Positions 22,982 through 34,661 of a stretch of 64,000 nt of DNA are shown piece by piece. Both the position numbers and the translations under genes were made by a program. The DNA comes from Brasenia schreberi (taxonomy: Eukaryota > Streptophyta > Magnoliopsida > Nymphaeales > Cabombaceae), in contig JAYKKT010000073.1 of NCBI GenBank assembly GCA_036023115.1, positions 10,521,001 through 10,585,000 of the forward strand, read 5' to 3'. The notes beneath the pieces were generated by a model. That model had not been told where the DNA came from, did not search any database, and was given only the letters and a program-made list of their open reading frames with translations. Every line of letters begins with the position of its first letter. Position 1 is the first letter of the stretch.

Positions 22982-25900
22982 TTATTTGGTTGGATCACTG
23001 TGAAGCGAGTTCAGGACATCCTCAAATCTGCGCCGAAATGTAGGGAATCTTGATATCAACCTTGCAATCCCCTGTAACCTGACCACATAGAAACATGTAT
23101 TTGTGAATGGGAGAAAGATAGAGCATAAACATTATGAAAATTGAAAAATTAGGATTTCAAAACCTTCTGCCTAATGCTTCAACTGATGCACGTTTTATAT
23201 CAGCTGATGGAGGAGATCCAATTGCCCAATTTTTCATACGATCAGGATCACTACCTAGAAGAACCAACTTGCCTAGGTAATTCTCTTCATCATCTGAGAG
23301 ATCCAAAGCTCTTATTTGATCCTTGATTGTCATTAATGGATCAAAAAAGCGGTCAAATATAATTTCTCTAGGCCTGTTTGAAGAAGTTATTTCGGTTACA
23401 TTATCACCTGCATCCATACAAAAACGAGATTAGACATCAAACATTGGACACATTCCTTACAATAGCGTTTGAATTCTCGATTTGTCAACACCAAGCTCAA
23501 CATATAGCCAGCTGCCTTTTGCCGCAGTTCTCTACAGCTAACTACCAGATTGACTGAAAAATATCTCCTTTCTTTCTGATAGGCCAGCTGGGTTTAGGAA
23601 GACCTCTACCAGATGCATACTCCAACATTGAGTTCTTGACAATCATCTGTCAGAGACCCTACCTCCTAGCCAGTGAGCTATGCCCCTTTGGGGACAAACG
23701 TCTCATTTTAATTGATAATTTTTTAATACAAAATACATGTAAGTCGAAAAGAATAATGAAATTTAAAATGACCATGAAGTTCATGTCTCTTATGATTTAC
23801 CTGATACGAGTATGAATCAAATTATGAAACAATATGTTCTTTTGTAATCAAAATGATAGTGATATCACCATTGATAAATCAAAGGCAGAAGTAGCAAAGA
23901 GGAGAAGGAACAAACAAAACTAGTATTTTCATACTGGATCAAAGAGACATTGTTTCACTTGTCATTCGGTTTCAAATTTATGGTGTCCGCTTTTGTTCAT
24001 CTTTCATGGGAGAGGAACAAGGAATGAAGCAATTCAAAATGGTAAACAAAATAAAATGAAAAACTGGAATGTTAATTTAGGAAAAAGAATGTGACATAGC
24101 CGAGAGCATTCCAGATAAAAAACAAAAGATTGCTATTAACATACTCAAGAGATAGCCATTGGAATTGGCCTTCGCAGAGCGTATAAGCCCTTGCAGCATA
24201 CAGTATGCGGGCAAGCCAACGGTCAGCAATTGATTTGCATTTTTGTTTGACATCCAGTCTTCAGTATCTTTAAGTCCGATTGGTCCTTTCTGTACTAGGA
24301 TTTCGCCATGGTACTTACAATCCTCAAATATGTAATCAAATAACTGAAAAAGCAGCCAGGATAAGCACGCTGAACTATATATGTAGATAGTATGATAAGC
24401 TTTGCAATATAAATTATAAAGGGCATACTTCAAGTGGTTTGGTTTCTATCAGAGAGCTACCCAGAGACATGGTTCGAGAGAGAGACTTTCCATTAATCCT
24501 TTCTTTGTTAGATGAGGTTAACCGGGAAACAGATCCTGAATGGTTGGCTTCATTCTTTCTATATGGAAGCCTGCACTTATCAATCAGAAGTTGCTAAAAT
24601 TATTCAAACGAGTGCAAAACAGTAACAACTTTTGAGGAACAATATAAGGATACAAAATCATAAATAATTTAAACTAAAAAGCTGGCACGAGGCACCTTGG
24701 AAAACAAGAACTTTCAGGCATGTCAAGCATATCATTGCAGTACTCATCAAAGATGGATATGGAGGAGACAATGTAAGAAAGTCCAGAAAATGCTGAAGAT
24801 TCCTGTACCAAAAAGAAACAAATTTGGTCATCCCCATATCAATGAACTAAACTTTATGCGTTGAAGAAACTAGTTTATGCACAGAAGTTTCTGTACCATG
24901 AATGGCTGATAACAACTGCATGAAACAGGGGTGCAAATGAATGTGGCCTGAAATCATCACAAATGAAGGCCTAGACAGCTTAAATATTCATGACATATCA
25001 TCTTACGTGCAAGTAAATTTGACACATCAACAACATGATATCCTGGACACAGAGACATGTATCCATCTACTTGTATTGATCACCATTCTCATAAAAAAGA
25101 AACAATTGATACATTGTGACGAAGACCCAGACCAATATATGCAAGGTACATGTGCACCTGTAATTGGATAACTGCAACAGAATTAGCAGACAGGTTGAAG
25201 TTTCATTCGTTAACTTATCTAAACATCTCATGCCAATGAAAGAAATACTATTTCTATTTTTTTGAAGTACTTGGTAGTATAGAAGTTGGTCCTTCCGCAG
25301 AAAGATATTTTCCTATTTCAGAGGTACAAAGTGCTGCTTGTAAATAAAGGGTTGAGCTATCCAAAATTTGAGAATGTGGGACATACCTGGAAAATTAAGA
25401 AACTGGATAAAAGGTAACCATTAATAGTCATTCACATTGTTTAATATGTATAACATGCTTAAAAGCAGGCTTCAGGATTGAGTAATCATTTCTTCTGTTA
25501 CTTGATACGATTAAGCTATAAATGCACCACGAGCACAGGACATACAGTAAAGGATGCCAAACTGGCACGTGAAAATAGGAGAAATAGGCACTTGGTAAGT
25601 TATTTTCATGGAAATTATTTTCTGTACCAACAGTGCATGGAGAAATTTGAGGGAATGATTGATCGAATGAAATTACTCAATCATAAGCTTCACTAAATAA
25701 CTTCATTTATTAAGATGCACTTTCAGATGCATTTTAAACACAAACTGCAGTAACTTCTTTCAAAATTTCAAACCTTAAGCAAGCCATTATAAGGAAATAA
25801 TAGCAACTTGGTCAATACCACTTTTCATTTTTGACATGGAACAAAAACCAATTGAGATAGAAGATACACCAAAACACAGGGGAAGTCAACTAGAAAATAT

Positions 25901-26422
25901 CAATACCTGGTATGTAACAACAGCTGCATATCCTCCTAGGAGAAAGCTAGATAGAAGAGAAGCAAGAACAGCTCCAATAACAACTAATGGCCATAGAAGA
26001 ATTGCTAATCCAGCAAAAGGCATACAAGCACTCTCCAAGAATGGCCCCTCTCGACCTATTAGGTCATGAATCAGCCGATGCCAACCCTTGATAAGCATGA
26101 AAGGACTTTTGTATAGAGCTATGAGGAAAATAACTGGCACATCAACAATCACACCCAGCAGGCCAATTATGAGAGCCCCAGGCAGACTTAAAAACCTACA
26201 AATGGAAAACCATCCAAAGAGTGAATGGATTCATAAGCAAGGTTTAAATAAAGCTGAAGGTTAAAAAAGGAATCCATAATGAGCATAAAACCTTCATTTT
26301 AAAAGTATCTTTTCCAGTGCTGACAACAAAAAGAATAAGCATATTCCAGTGAGATATTGAATAGATGCATAATAGATACCTTAAGATGTTCGATATTTGG
26401 GATTCTACCATACAAGCATACA

Positions 26423-26499
<77 letters not shown>

Positions 26500-29400
26500 G
26501 TGTGTGTGCCTGTGTTTGGGTGCACACACATGCATTTGATGGATCAAAGAGCATGCATCTCTTACAGACAATGAAGTGTTATAGGGCACTGCCACATGCC
26601 TAGGGTAGGCAGTGTTATCCGTATACGATACTGGGACCCGTATCGTGAATGCGGGTGTATCGCACCGTATCGTGCGATACGGACTGTATCGCACGATATG
26701 CCCTGGGACCCTTATAAAGGGTCCCCAGCCACATGAAACCCGTGTTTTCTTGCGGGTTTCCTTCTCTTCTTGAGTTTTTCAAGCTTCCTAAGAGCCGGTT
26801 TTCGCTTCTTTAGTATTCAAAGCTCAAAAATCGTGCCCTACAGTGTCCGTGTAAGCCTCCAAACTCGGATTTAGGTATATTTTTAATGGTTTTTCCATTT
26901 TTTTCCTTTATATTTGTTGTTTTTTTTTGTGTTATTTCATTTTTTTTTAATGACAAAATATGAAGTTATTAAGTATGTGTATACGATTTTTATTGCATTC
27001 ATGAAGTGGGAGACACTCGATTTGAGTGTTATTTGAAGATTGGGAGATTTACGAAGTGCTTTTATTTTCAGGTTTTTGCTTGAATTAAAGTACTCGATTG
27101 AGATGGTAGGAAGGGTGGTAAAGACTCCCATTATCGGTATGATGATCCGGCATGGTAGTGGGGTATACCAATTGAGGGTTCTAGGTTAAAGATTAGATGC
27201 TTATTTTGTGAGAAGGTGGTTAGTGGTGGAATTTCAAGGTTGAAACACCACCTAGCAGGAACCAGAAAAGAAGTTGCTCCATGCATAGGTAGAGTTAGAA
27301 GTGTGCCAGAAGGTATTAAATGGCAATGCTTGCAGATGATTGAGAGCATACAGGAAAGGAGACAACAAAAGGATGATTTCCAGATGTGTGAAGAAGTTGA
27401 TGATGCTACTGCCACTGGAGTTGGATTCACTGATAGTTTGCCTTCAGATGCTAGAATAGAGATTGGTAGTAACAGTTCGCGAGCACCTAGCATGGGAAAG
27501 AGGGTTGCAGTTGAAGACTTTGGAGGTAGCAGAAGAGGAAGAACTTCTTCTACCATACATTCGTTCTTTCCTCCTTCCACTACACCTAGTGCTCAACCTG
27601 GAATTCGTGCTACTATGGCTTCAGAACAATTGCATGATCAGGTAGACTTTGCAGTGGGAAGATGGTTTTATGATGCATGCATTCCATTTAATGTAGCAAA
27701 CAGTTTTCATTTTAAAGCAATGCAGATGCAATTGCTAACATTGGTCCAGGATACAGGATGCCCTCTTATCAGAAGTTGAGAGAAAAGATATTAGATCAGA
27801 CCGTCATTGAAGTGCAGCAATATTATTCGACTTTGAGACAGTCGTGGAAGGAAATGAGATGCACTATCATGGCAAATGGATGAAACGACAGGCGAGGAAC
27901 GACATTGCTAAACTTTCTTGTATATTGTCCTAAAAGACTCATGTTTTTGAGATCTCTAGATATGTCAGAGGAGAGGCACACTGCAGAGATCCTACAACAG
28001 GAATTTGATAAGGTTATATAGGAGGTTGGGCTAGAAAATATAGTCCAATTGATTACAGATAATGCAGCTAACTACAAAGCAGCTGGGAAGGAGTTAGCTG
28101 ATATTTATGGGACTTTCTACTGGACACCATGTGCAGCCCATTGTTTAGATCTCATTCTCGAGGACATTGGTGAGATGGATGAAATAAAGGCAGCAACTGA
28201 GTGTTGCCAAGATATTATAAAATTCATTTACAACCATGCATTTGTTTTGTGTACGATGAGGAGATACACAGAAGGTGCAGAGCTTCTTCGCACAACTGCA
28301 ACTCGATTCGCAATAAACTTCTTATTTATATAGAGTATTGTGAGATAGAAGCAAGCTTTAAAGAGAATATTCTCCTTAGATAAGTGGCAACAATTTGCAA
28401 AGTTGCCTCAAAACAGAAGGAATAAAAAGTTGAATGAGATTGTAGAAACAGTTTTTAGAAGTTCATTTTGGAATGCATGTGTTAGATTATTAAAAATCAC
28501 ATGTCCTTTAGTGAAAGTTTTGAGATTGGCTGACAGCGAGAATAAACCATCTATGGGCTACCTTTATGAAGCCATGGACAGGGCAAAAGAAGCGATCCGA
28601 AATAACTTTAATAGAAAAAAGAGAGATTATGTGTCTGTATGGAAAATAATTGATAGTAGATGGAATAAACAATTGCATCAGCCTATTCATGCAACAACCT
28701 ACTATCTAAACCCATCATTAAGGTACTCAGCAACCTTCAAAAGGGATGGTGAGGTTAATCAAGGAATCATTGAATGTATCGACAGATTAGTTCCTGATGA
28801 GAGTATAGCAGATGCGATACATCGAGAGATGGAGATATATGATAATGCTCTTCACTTGATGGGTTTGCCTGTTGCAATTCGCAACCACACTATGATGCGT
28901 TCAGGTAAATTATTTATTTAATATTTAAGTTTCATCTTACATTACTGTGGATTATGTCTATAATGTTTGTCTTTTCTATAGATGTTTGGTGGAATAGGTT
29001 TGGAACTGATTGTCCTAACCTTAAAGATTTTACAGTGAGAGTCTTAAGCCAAACCTGTAGTACAATAGGTTGTAAAAGAAATTGGAGTGTTTTTTAACAC
29101 ATCCATACAAAGAAGCGCAACAGGTTGGAACACAAAAGACTAAATGATTTAGTTTATATTCGTTGTAACATGAGCCTTCGTAAAAGGTAATAATGTATTA
29201 CTTTCAAATTTTCAATTCAATATTGTTTAACTTCAATCTTCAATTGTTAATATTATTTACTAATTGTTTATCTTTGTTTGTCATAGGCAATTAAAAAAAG
29301 TAAATAGAGAAGAAAGTCAGTTCGATCTAATAAGTTTGGATAATTTTGATATATTAGAAGATTGGGTTATGGAAGACACTGAAGAAAATGCCCTCCTAAC

Positions 29401-32400
29401 TGAAGAAGACGTTGCTTGGATTAATTTGGAAGGAGTGCAACAACATCAAGGAGATGAAGAATTTGATTTTCAAGAAGAAGGTGTCGCTGATGATGATGAG
29501 GAGGATCTCCAACAAGAAGAAGATGAAGATTATTTAGTTGATGATCCTGATTACAATTTGTAAAATGTAATTGTGTTTGTAATCTGTATTTCATTTTTTG
29601 GATTCAAAATATGTAAATTTGGATGCAATTGTTCAATGTTGAATGCTCAATCTGTACTAAACTTATAGCATATGAATTTAAAGCAATTACCAGATTTTTT
29701 CTGATTTTTTCTTATTTTTTTCTGATTTTTATTAATTTTTATTGATTTTTAATTAATTTTTGCATTATTTTAATATTAAAGTATGATATGATACGATACG
29801 ATACGCCCGTATCGTGGAGCCCAGCGATACACGATATGATACGCGTCAGACAACACTGAGGGTAGGTACTACCTATTATGTGGCTACCGATCAAATTTCG
29901 AGCAAGAACTATCATATAGTCACTTGAAAAGGACCAACTTTTATTCATAAAGGTAGTGGCAAAACCCTCATTTACAGAATGAACATGTAATGACGGTATG
30001 ACACAAATTGCACTCTTTCCATGGAACGTTGATAGTTGTTGCTTTATGATTTAGACTTGGCAAGATGTTCAACTTTCCTTCAATCTACAGCCAGGTATAG
30101 TGTGTATTTGGACTGGAATTTTGTTATTTAAGTTAAAGTAAATACAAGATGTCTGTGACAGAAATGAAGATGTTGAGATGGATGAGTGGTCATACAAGAA
30201 AAGACCGAATACATAATGAGGTTATTAGAAACAAATTAGGAGTGGCACCAATAGAGGATAAAATGAGAGAATATCGTTTAAGATGGTTTGGACATATAGA
30301 AAGAAGATCAAAAGAAGAATCTCTAAGAAGGTATGAAAAACTAAATTTGGAAAGTATTAAAAGAGGTAGAGGATGACCACAAAAGTATTGGAAAGAAACA
30401 ATAAAGAATGATCTAGCTTATTGTGAGTTAACTGCTAACATGGCACATGATAGGGATCTGTGGAAACAAAGAATCCCATGTAGCCGACCCCGTCTAGTAT
30501 GGGAAAAGGCTTAGTTGTTGTTGCTGTTGTAAGTTTAAGTAAATACATTTACGCTTTCAAGTTGCAAAGGATTGCCACAGCCCATATCCGTAGAGGAGTA
30601 TGGAGCCACCATTGAACCAGGAACCTAGGCTTATCACCAAGGTTGAGTACAGTCATGACTGGCACGGAAACTATTACAGAACTTTACAAATTGACATGTC
30701 TTCACTCAGCATATCCATCAGCAGTCAACTAAACGCACCCTAATAACAAAGACCATATACCTAACAACTTTGAGCAAACGGGCAAATGCTGTACATCAAG
30801 TTGTCCATTTTGGTTGCCGAACTTATGTTTACACTGTACCATCAGATATGATTAATGAAAGAACAGGTCAGGCAAGGAGATCAGAAAAATTGCAGACTGA
30901 AGCGGGAGGTTAGTTCTAAAAGTTCTCATAATTTATGAGTAAGACATTAATATCATTATTCGGCAACATACAGTCATCTAAATAACAGAGAACGATTGAC
31001 ATGCATCCAAAGCAGACTAGCCCTTCGGCAAGTACCAGATCTTCATAATACCAGGAGACAGATCTAATTGTCTTACTTCCTAGTAAGCTACTACTGATGC
31101 TTTTTCTTCTCTTTCCTTTACCGAAAAGCCATGCCGGAGCTAACGTAATCTGCATCTTTTTTGTAAGTCCATCTTTCAGCCGACATCGACCTGAAAATTT
31201 ACAATTTTATGTGCATACATGCATGTATACACACCGACAAAGATACCTAAGCATAAATTTTATCCATCTGGTCCACTGGCCATTATACATGATTCTTTCA
31301 TGAAAACTTCAAGTTACAAAACTTTAATTCTCTATCACAATAACATTAGTTCTTAAAAAGCTTTTCCAAATGCTCCATAGATGTTCTTAATGATGCTTGT
31401 GAGTCCTTTCACTTTGTGGAAGTTAAGGATGAGTAGCACATACCTATGGTTCAGGCAAATTGGTTGCATGAAGCAAGTTGTCTGATATTTGATCCTCAAA
31501 GAAGTAGACTTGTACGGAAATTTTCAAACCTTCCAAAAAACACCAGTATGTTTTGATGTCTATTGTTAGATATAAAAAAAACAAGGAGAAGTAGATTTGG
31601 ATCCTGGTGTTGATCAGCTTTCAGGTTTGTCCACATTCAAGCAATGGATGAATATGATCTAAAGATAACACTTGCCATTAGAAAAATGGTTCTAATGTTA
31701 AAGTATCCAGGTTTAGTCCATGCTCTCATTCAGCTCAAAGCAGTGATTCTCTTTCACCAATGACAGCCAGCCACTGTTTTGTGGAAAAATAGCATTCTCA
31801 TGTTCAGGAAAAGTTCCTTACCACGAAAGTCTGAAGTGAAGCAGGAATTTGTGGCTCCAAAGCTGTTGAACCAAATGGATGGAACAATTCCAGCTTAACA
31901 CAACTTAAATGTTAACGACTAAACATCATCTTGTTTCTCATTCTTTGTAAGAACATGACAAAGAGAAGCTATAATTATCAAGCCGTCATTATGTTTTTAC
32001 AGGACATTTGATCCATGCAACATTACCAAGTACTGGCACCTTCGTATTCCACATCAACATGGTGTGAATAAACCAACCTCATATCTAGTGGCCCCTCATC
32101 TTGAGGCTCTTGAGTGGTCAGGTCATCCATGATGGAGAAATAAGAGTGGAAGCATACATCCGCAAAATCCCTCACCACAACAAAGCTCCCCCTAACCGAA
32201 CTCCATGTTCCATCCTACAAACTTCTGAAGATCACAAAAGTCCCCGTAAAGGAAAACAAAATGGGAAAGGAAAAAATAATTGGGATGCATGAAGCATATA
32301 TATATATATATATAGGAGAGATAGAGAGAGAGAACACAGAATGATAAGAAATTCACTACATACAATCAGACAGTGGATCAATCGATCACTTTTGCCTTCC

Positions 32401-33155
32401 CCAACGGCCTCAAACGTAGCAACCAATGGTGACAAGAACCCATAGACCGCACCAGTCAGAAAGCTACCAATTATACTTGCAACTGGCCAAAGAACCAGCA
32501 GAACAGTAATACAGCAACACGCTCCTGTCTTTAGCACTGGTCCTATTAGTCTGCTTCTGCATCGGTAGAAAGACTAAAGTTACCAAATTGAATCCTTTAA
32601 TCTTTCCCCTCTTTTGTTCAACATGCAACGTACAAACATGCCCGTACATGCACGCACTCGCACACACACAAAAGCAAGCATAACTCTGCATTCTCCATAT
32701 GTGAGCATCACAATCACAAGCACTTCATGCTTTCTAAGCAGCATGAAACTAGTGTACCAGACGGAACTTACCATTTTTAGAGAAATGAATATAAACACAC
32801 ATACACCGAAACACAACACAATTTAAAGGAGACATGAACGTATGGATATATGGAAATGAACATGAACGGATTACCTGATTGTACAGTAATAAGTCCAAAA
32901 GGCATGAACCGGCCACAGACCCAAGATGACCCCGGAGTTACCAATCGTCATGACAACGCATATCAGAGGGCAAACAATCACACCTGAGGAGCAAAACCCC
33001 AACTCAGTTCTCATTCACCAAAAACAAAGCAAACCATGATAAGAAATGAAGCGGTGCTCACATTTTATGACACCAAGAAGAAGCAAACCCAGAAAGAACG
33101 GCAGGAAATAGACAAGACCACACAAATGTGACCAGAAACCCCTTGAGGGATCCAT
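22982..33155 (-). CDS. At3g27390-like multi-pass membrane protein, complete, ten exons
   Basis: Uncharacterised plant membrane protein of the At3g27390 family; molecular function unknown. My exons, 5' to 3': 33062-33155, 32875-32983, 32364-32556, 32078-32214, 25907-26195, 24696-24802, 24429-24570, 24145-24343, 23164-23407, 22982-23078. All have GT-AG borders and matching phases, giving 1611 nt or 536 codons (Arabidopsis about 588). Exon 1 starts [20 protein letters not shown], the first membrane segment. Hydrophobic segments follow in exons 1-3 and 5. Conserved stretches include [68 protein letters not shown] and [11 protein letters not shown]. The C-terminus is hydrophilic and ends HSDPTK. 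Intron 4 is 5.9 kb because of a hAT transposon and an RTE insertion. I see no coding lesion. Confidence 0.93.
23585..23700 (-). repeat. tRNA-derived SINE-like sequence in an intron
   Basis: On the minus strand GGCATAGCTCACTGGCTAGG fits a pol III A-box (TAGCTCACTGG). About 45 bases later AAGAACTCAATG could be a weak B-box. It lies in the intron between exons 8 and 9 of the membrane-protein gene. Boundaries are uncertain. Confidence 0.4.
24805..25900. other. Intron 5 of the membrane-protein gene
   Basis: Unremarkable AT-rich intron sequence. No mobile element or RNA gene recognised. Confidence 0.5.
26425..26496. repeat. (AT)n microsatellite in intron 4
   Basis: About 36 AT units, followed by GTGTGTGTGCC. 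It generates spurious open frames of Tyr-Ile on both strands. Confidence 0.95.
26610..29858 (+). mobile_element. hAT DNA transposon, near full length, in intron 4
   Basis: 3249-bp element, inserted opposite to its host gene. Perfect 8-base target duplication agggtagg at 26602-26609 and 29859-29866. Termini are CAGTGTTATCCG on the left and, read from the right end, CAGTGTTGTCTG. Both ends are packed with GTATCG/CGATAC motifs. Internally there is a BED-type zinc finger, a DUF659-like region, and a hAT C-terminal dimerisation region ([34 protein letters not shown]) with an acidic tail. Stops and frameshifts in several places make it non-autonomous now. Confidence 0.93.
27160..29563 (+). pseudogene. 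hAT transposase, decayed
   Basis: Pieces in order. BED finger: [20 protein letters not shown] (about 27195-27260), inside the open frame 27216-27779. DUF659-like region interrupted between 27780 and 28048. A piece with [15 protein letters not shown] and [19 protein letters not shown] (28049-28333), where the D and the CAAHCLDL block are conserved family features. [20 protein letters not shown] (28403-28921). Dimerisation motif [15 protein letters not shown] (28985 onward). Acidic C-terminus to 29563, possibly after an intron near 28911-28980. At least four stops or frameshifts break it. Confidence 0.85.
30146..30531 (+). mobile_element. 5'-truncated RTE LINE in intron 4
   Basis: 386-bp 3' piece of the RTE family. 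It reads [20 protein letters not shown] and [16 protein letters not shown], then the 3' terminus CGTCTAGTATGGGAAAAGGC with a TTG tail. Target duplication of 15 bases, 14 identical (agttaaagtaaatac at 30131-30145, agtttaagtaaatac at 30532-30546). The coding part is still largely open, so this is one of the younger copies. Confidence 0.9.
30547..32077. other. 5' part of intron 4
   Basis: No gene recognised. An 80-codon minus-strand stretch at 30916-31155 contains [22 protein letters not shown] and a hydrophobic end. It matches nothing I recall and has no splice support. Confidence 0.45.
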
Positions 33156-33159
33156 TTCT

Positions 33160-34648
33160 TGCCTCAAAATGAACCAGAAATCAAATACCCATCACAGCAT
33201 TTCCTTGTTTTCATGGATTTATTTCTTATCCCTCTTTGATTGTTCCCGATATCTCAAAGTGGGAGCTTTCCAAATCTTGATTTTCGTGGGGTTTTCCGTC
33301 AGGGTGGGAGGCACAAAATACAAAGAAGAGGGGAAACGAAGGGGAGTGAGCGGTGGCTAAGATTTCTTCGACGATGAATTGGGTGCATTGTTTGGATCGA
33401 GCATGTAAACAGATGGATGGAGAGAAAAAGAGGAGAATAATTCTTTCGAGGTGCTTTCGTTGGTTTCTGGTGGAGGGTCGAGGGGTCCTGTTCTTGTAAA
33501 TGACAGTTGACCAACTGCCTTCTCTCTCTCCCCGGTGACGAATTACGGTTGTCTAGTCTCGCCTTTCTCAGACAAGCCTCGTTCTTAATTTCGTACCAGA
33601 TCTGCAAAATTGTATTTTTTTAATTTCAACGGAATACTTTCGGATAACAGATTCACAGACAAAGACGGAACAGAGACAGACGTTGCGAAACATTCTCACG
33701 TAAGAATCAACGTGTGCCTTTAGTTTTCCATATAATTTTTTAATGTTCTGCATCACCATCATCTTCTTTGCGCAACCCCTTTTTATTATTTATGCATTAC
33801 CTTATTATAACACACAGTGCATGGATACCCTGAGCCTGAGGTGACAAACTTTTCCGTGTATAGCCTTCCCATGACGTTGTATTGATTGACTTCCATATCG
33901 AGATGATTAACATCTTATTAAACTGCTCGCTCAAAATCGTTTCATCAAGCAAGTCAAACCCTTTCTCTTTTCATCTGTGCGTGCGAGTGAGGACCAACCA
34001 AGTCAATCTTGTAGTTAAGATTGAAAAGGACAAAACGTTGAGGAAACGATATATGCATGGAAAATTTATAGACGTTGCACATGGAAAATTTATAGACGTT
34101 GCACAAGTTGTGCACAAAAATCGGTTTCAGCAAAGTCTTGATATATATAACAGTTTTATATATAACCTGTATGCTAGAGTGCTAGTATATACCAGGTCAT
34201 ATATATAATGATTGGATTTATACATGCATATCCATACTCACTCATCTTTTATTTTGGGGACATAGTACACTAGTATATAATACCAGGTTTTATATATATA
34301 TATATATATAATGGTTAGATTCGTACATGCATATTCATACTCATCTTTTACTTTTAGGACATGAGTGTATATAATTGTTCTTTTATATATATGCGCACAC
34401 AACAGTTTTATATACCTGGTATGCTAGAGTGTGCTAGTATATAGTAGGTTATATACATATATATATGTATTATAGTGGTTGGATCCATACATGCATATTC
34501 ATACCCATACTACTTTTTAAACATCATTATAACTTATTAAATAACATACCAAAAGTAAAGAGTAGGCATGAGTATGCTTGTCATCATGTTAGGGTTGTAG
34601 GATCTTATTTTCTTTTATATACATAAAGAGAGAGTCGAATGTGCTTGT
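33160..34648. other. Upstream region of the membrane-protein gene; AT-rich degenerate repeats
   Basis: Presumed promoter and leader (33156-33600). A 24-bp unit CATGGAAAATTTATAGACGT... is duplicated in tandem at 34056-34104. From 34140 to 34530 a degenerate unit recurs about three times, containing CTAGTATATA, GGTTATATAT and GGATTTATACATGCATATTC-like text. No coding sequence is seen. Confidence 0.6.
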
Positions 34649-34661
34649 CATGTTATATATA

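Noticed and set aside
26244..26694. Several overlapping open frames on both strands with Ile-Tyr repeats
   Set aside because: Products of the (AT)n tract at 26425-26496 plus hAT terminal sequence.
27131..27580. 150-codon minus-strand open stretch
   Set aside because: Antisense of the hAT transposase BED-finger region, which is the real coding sense.
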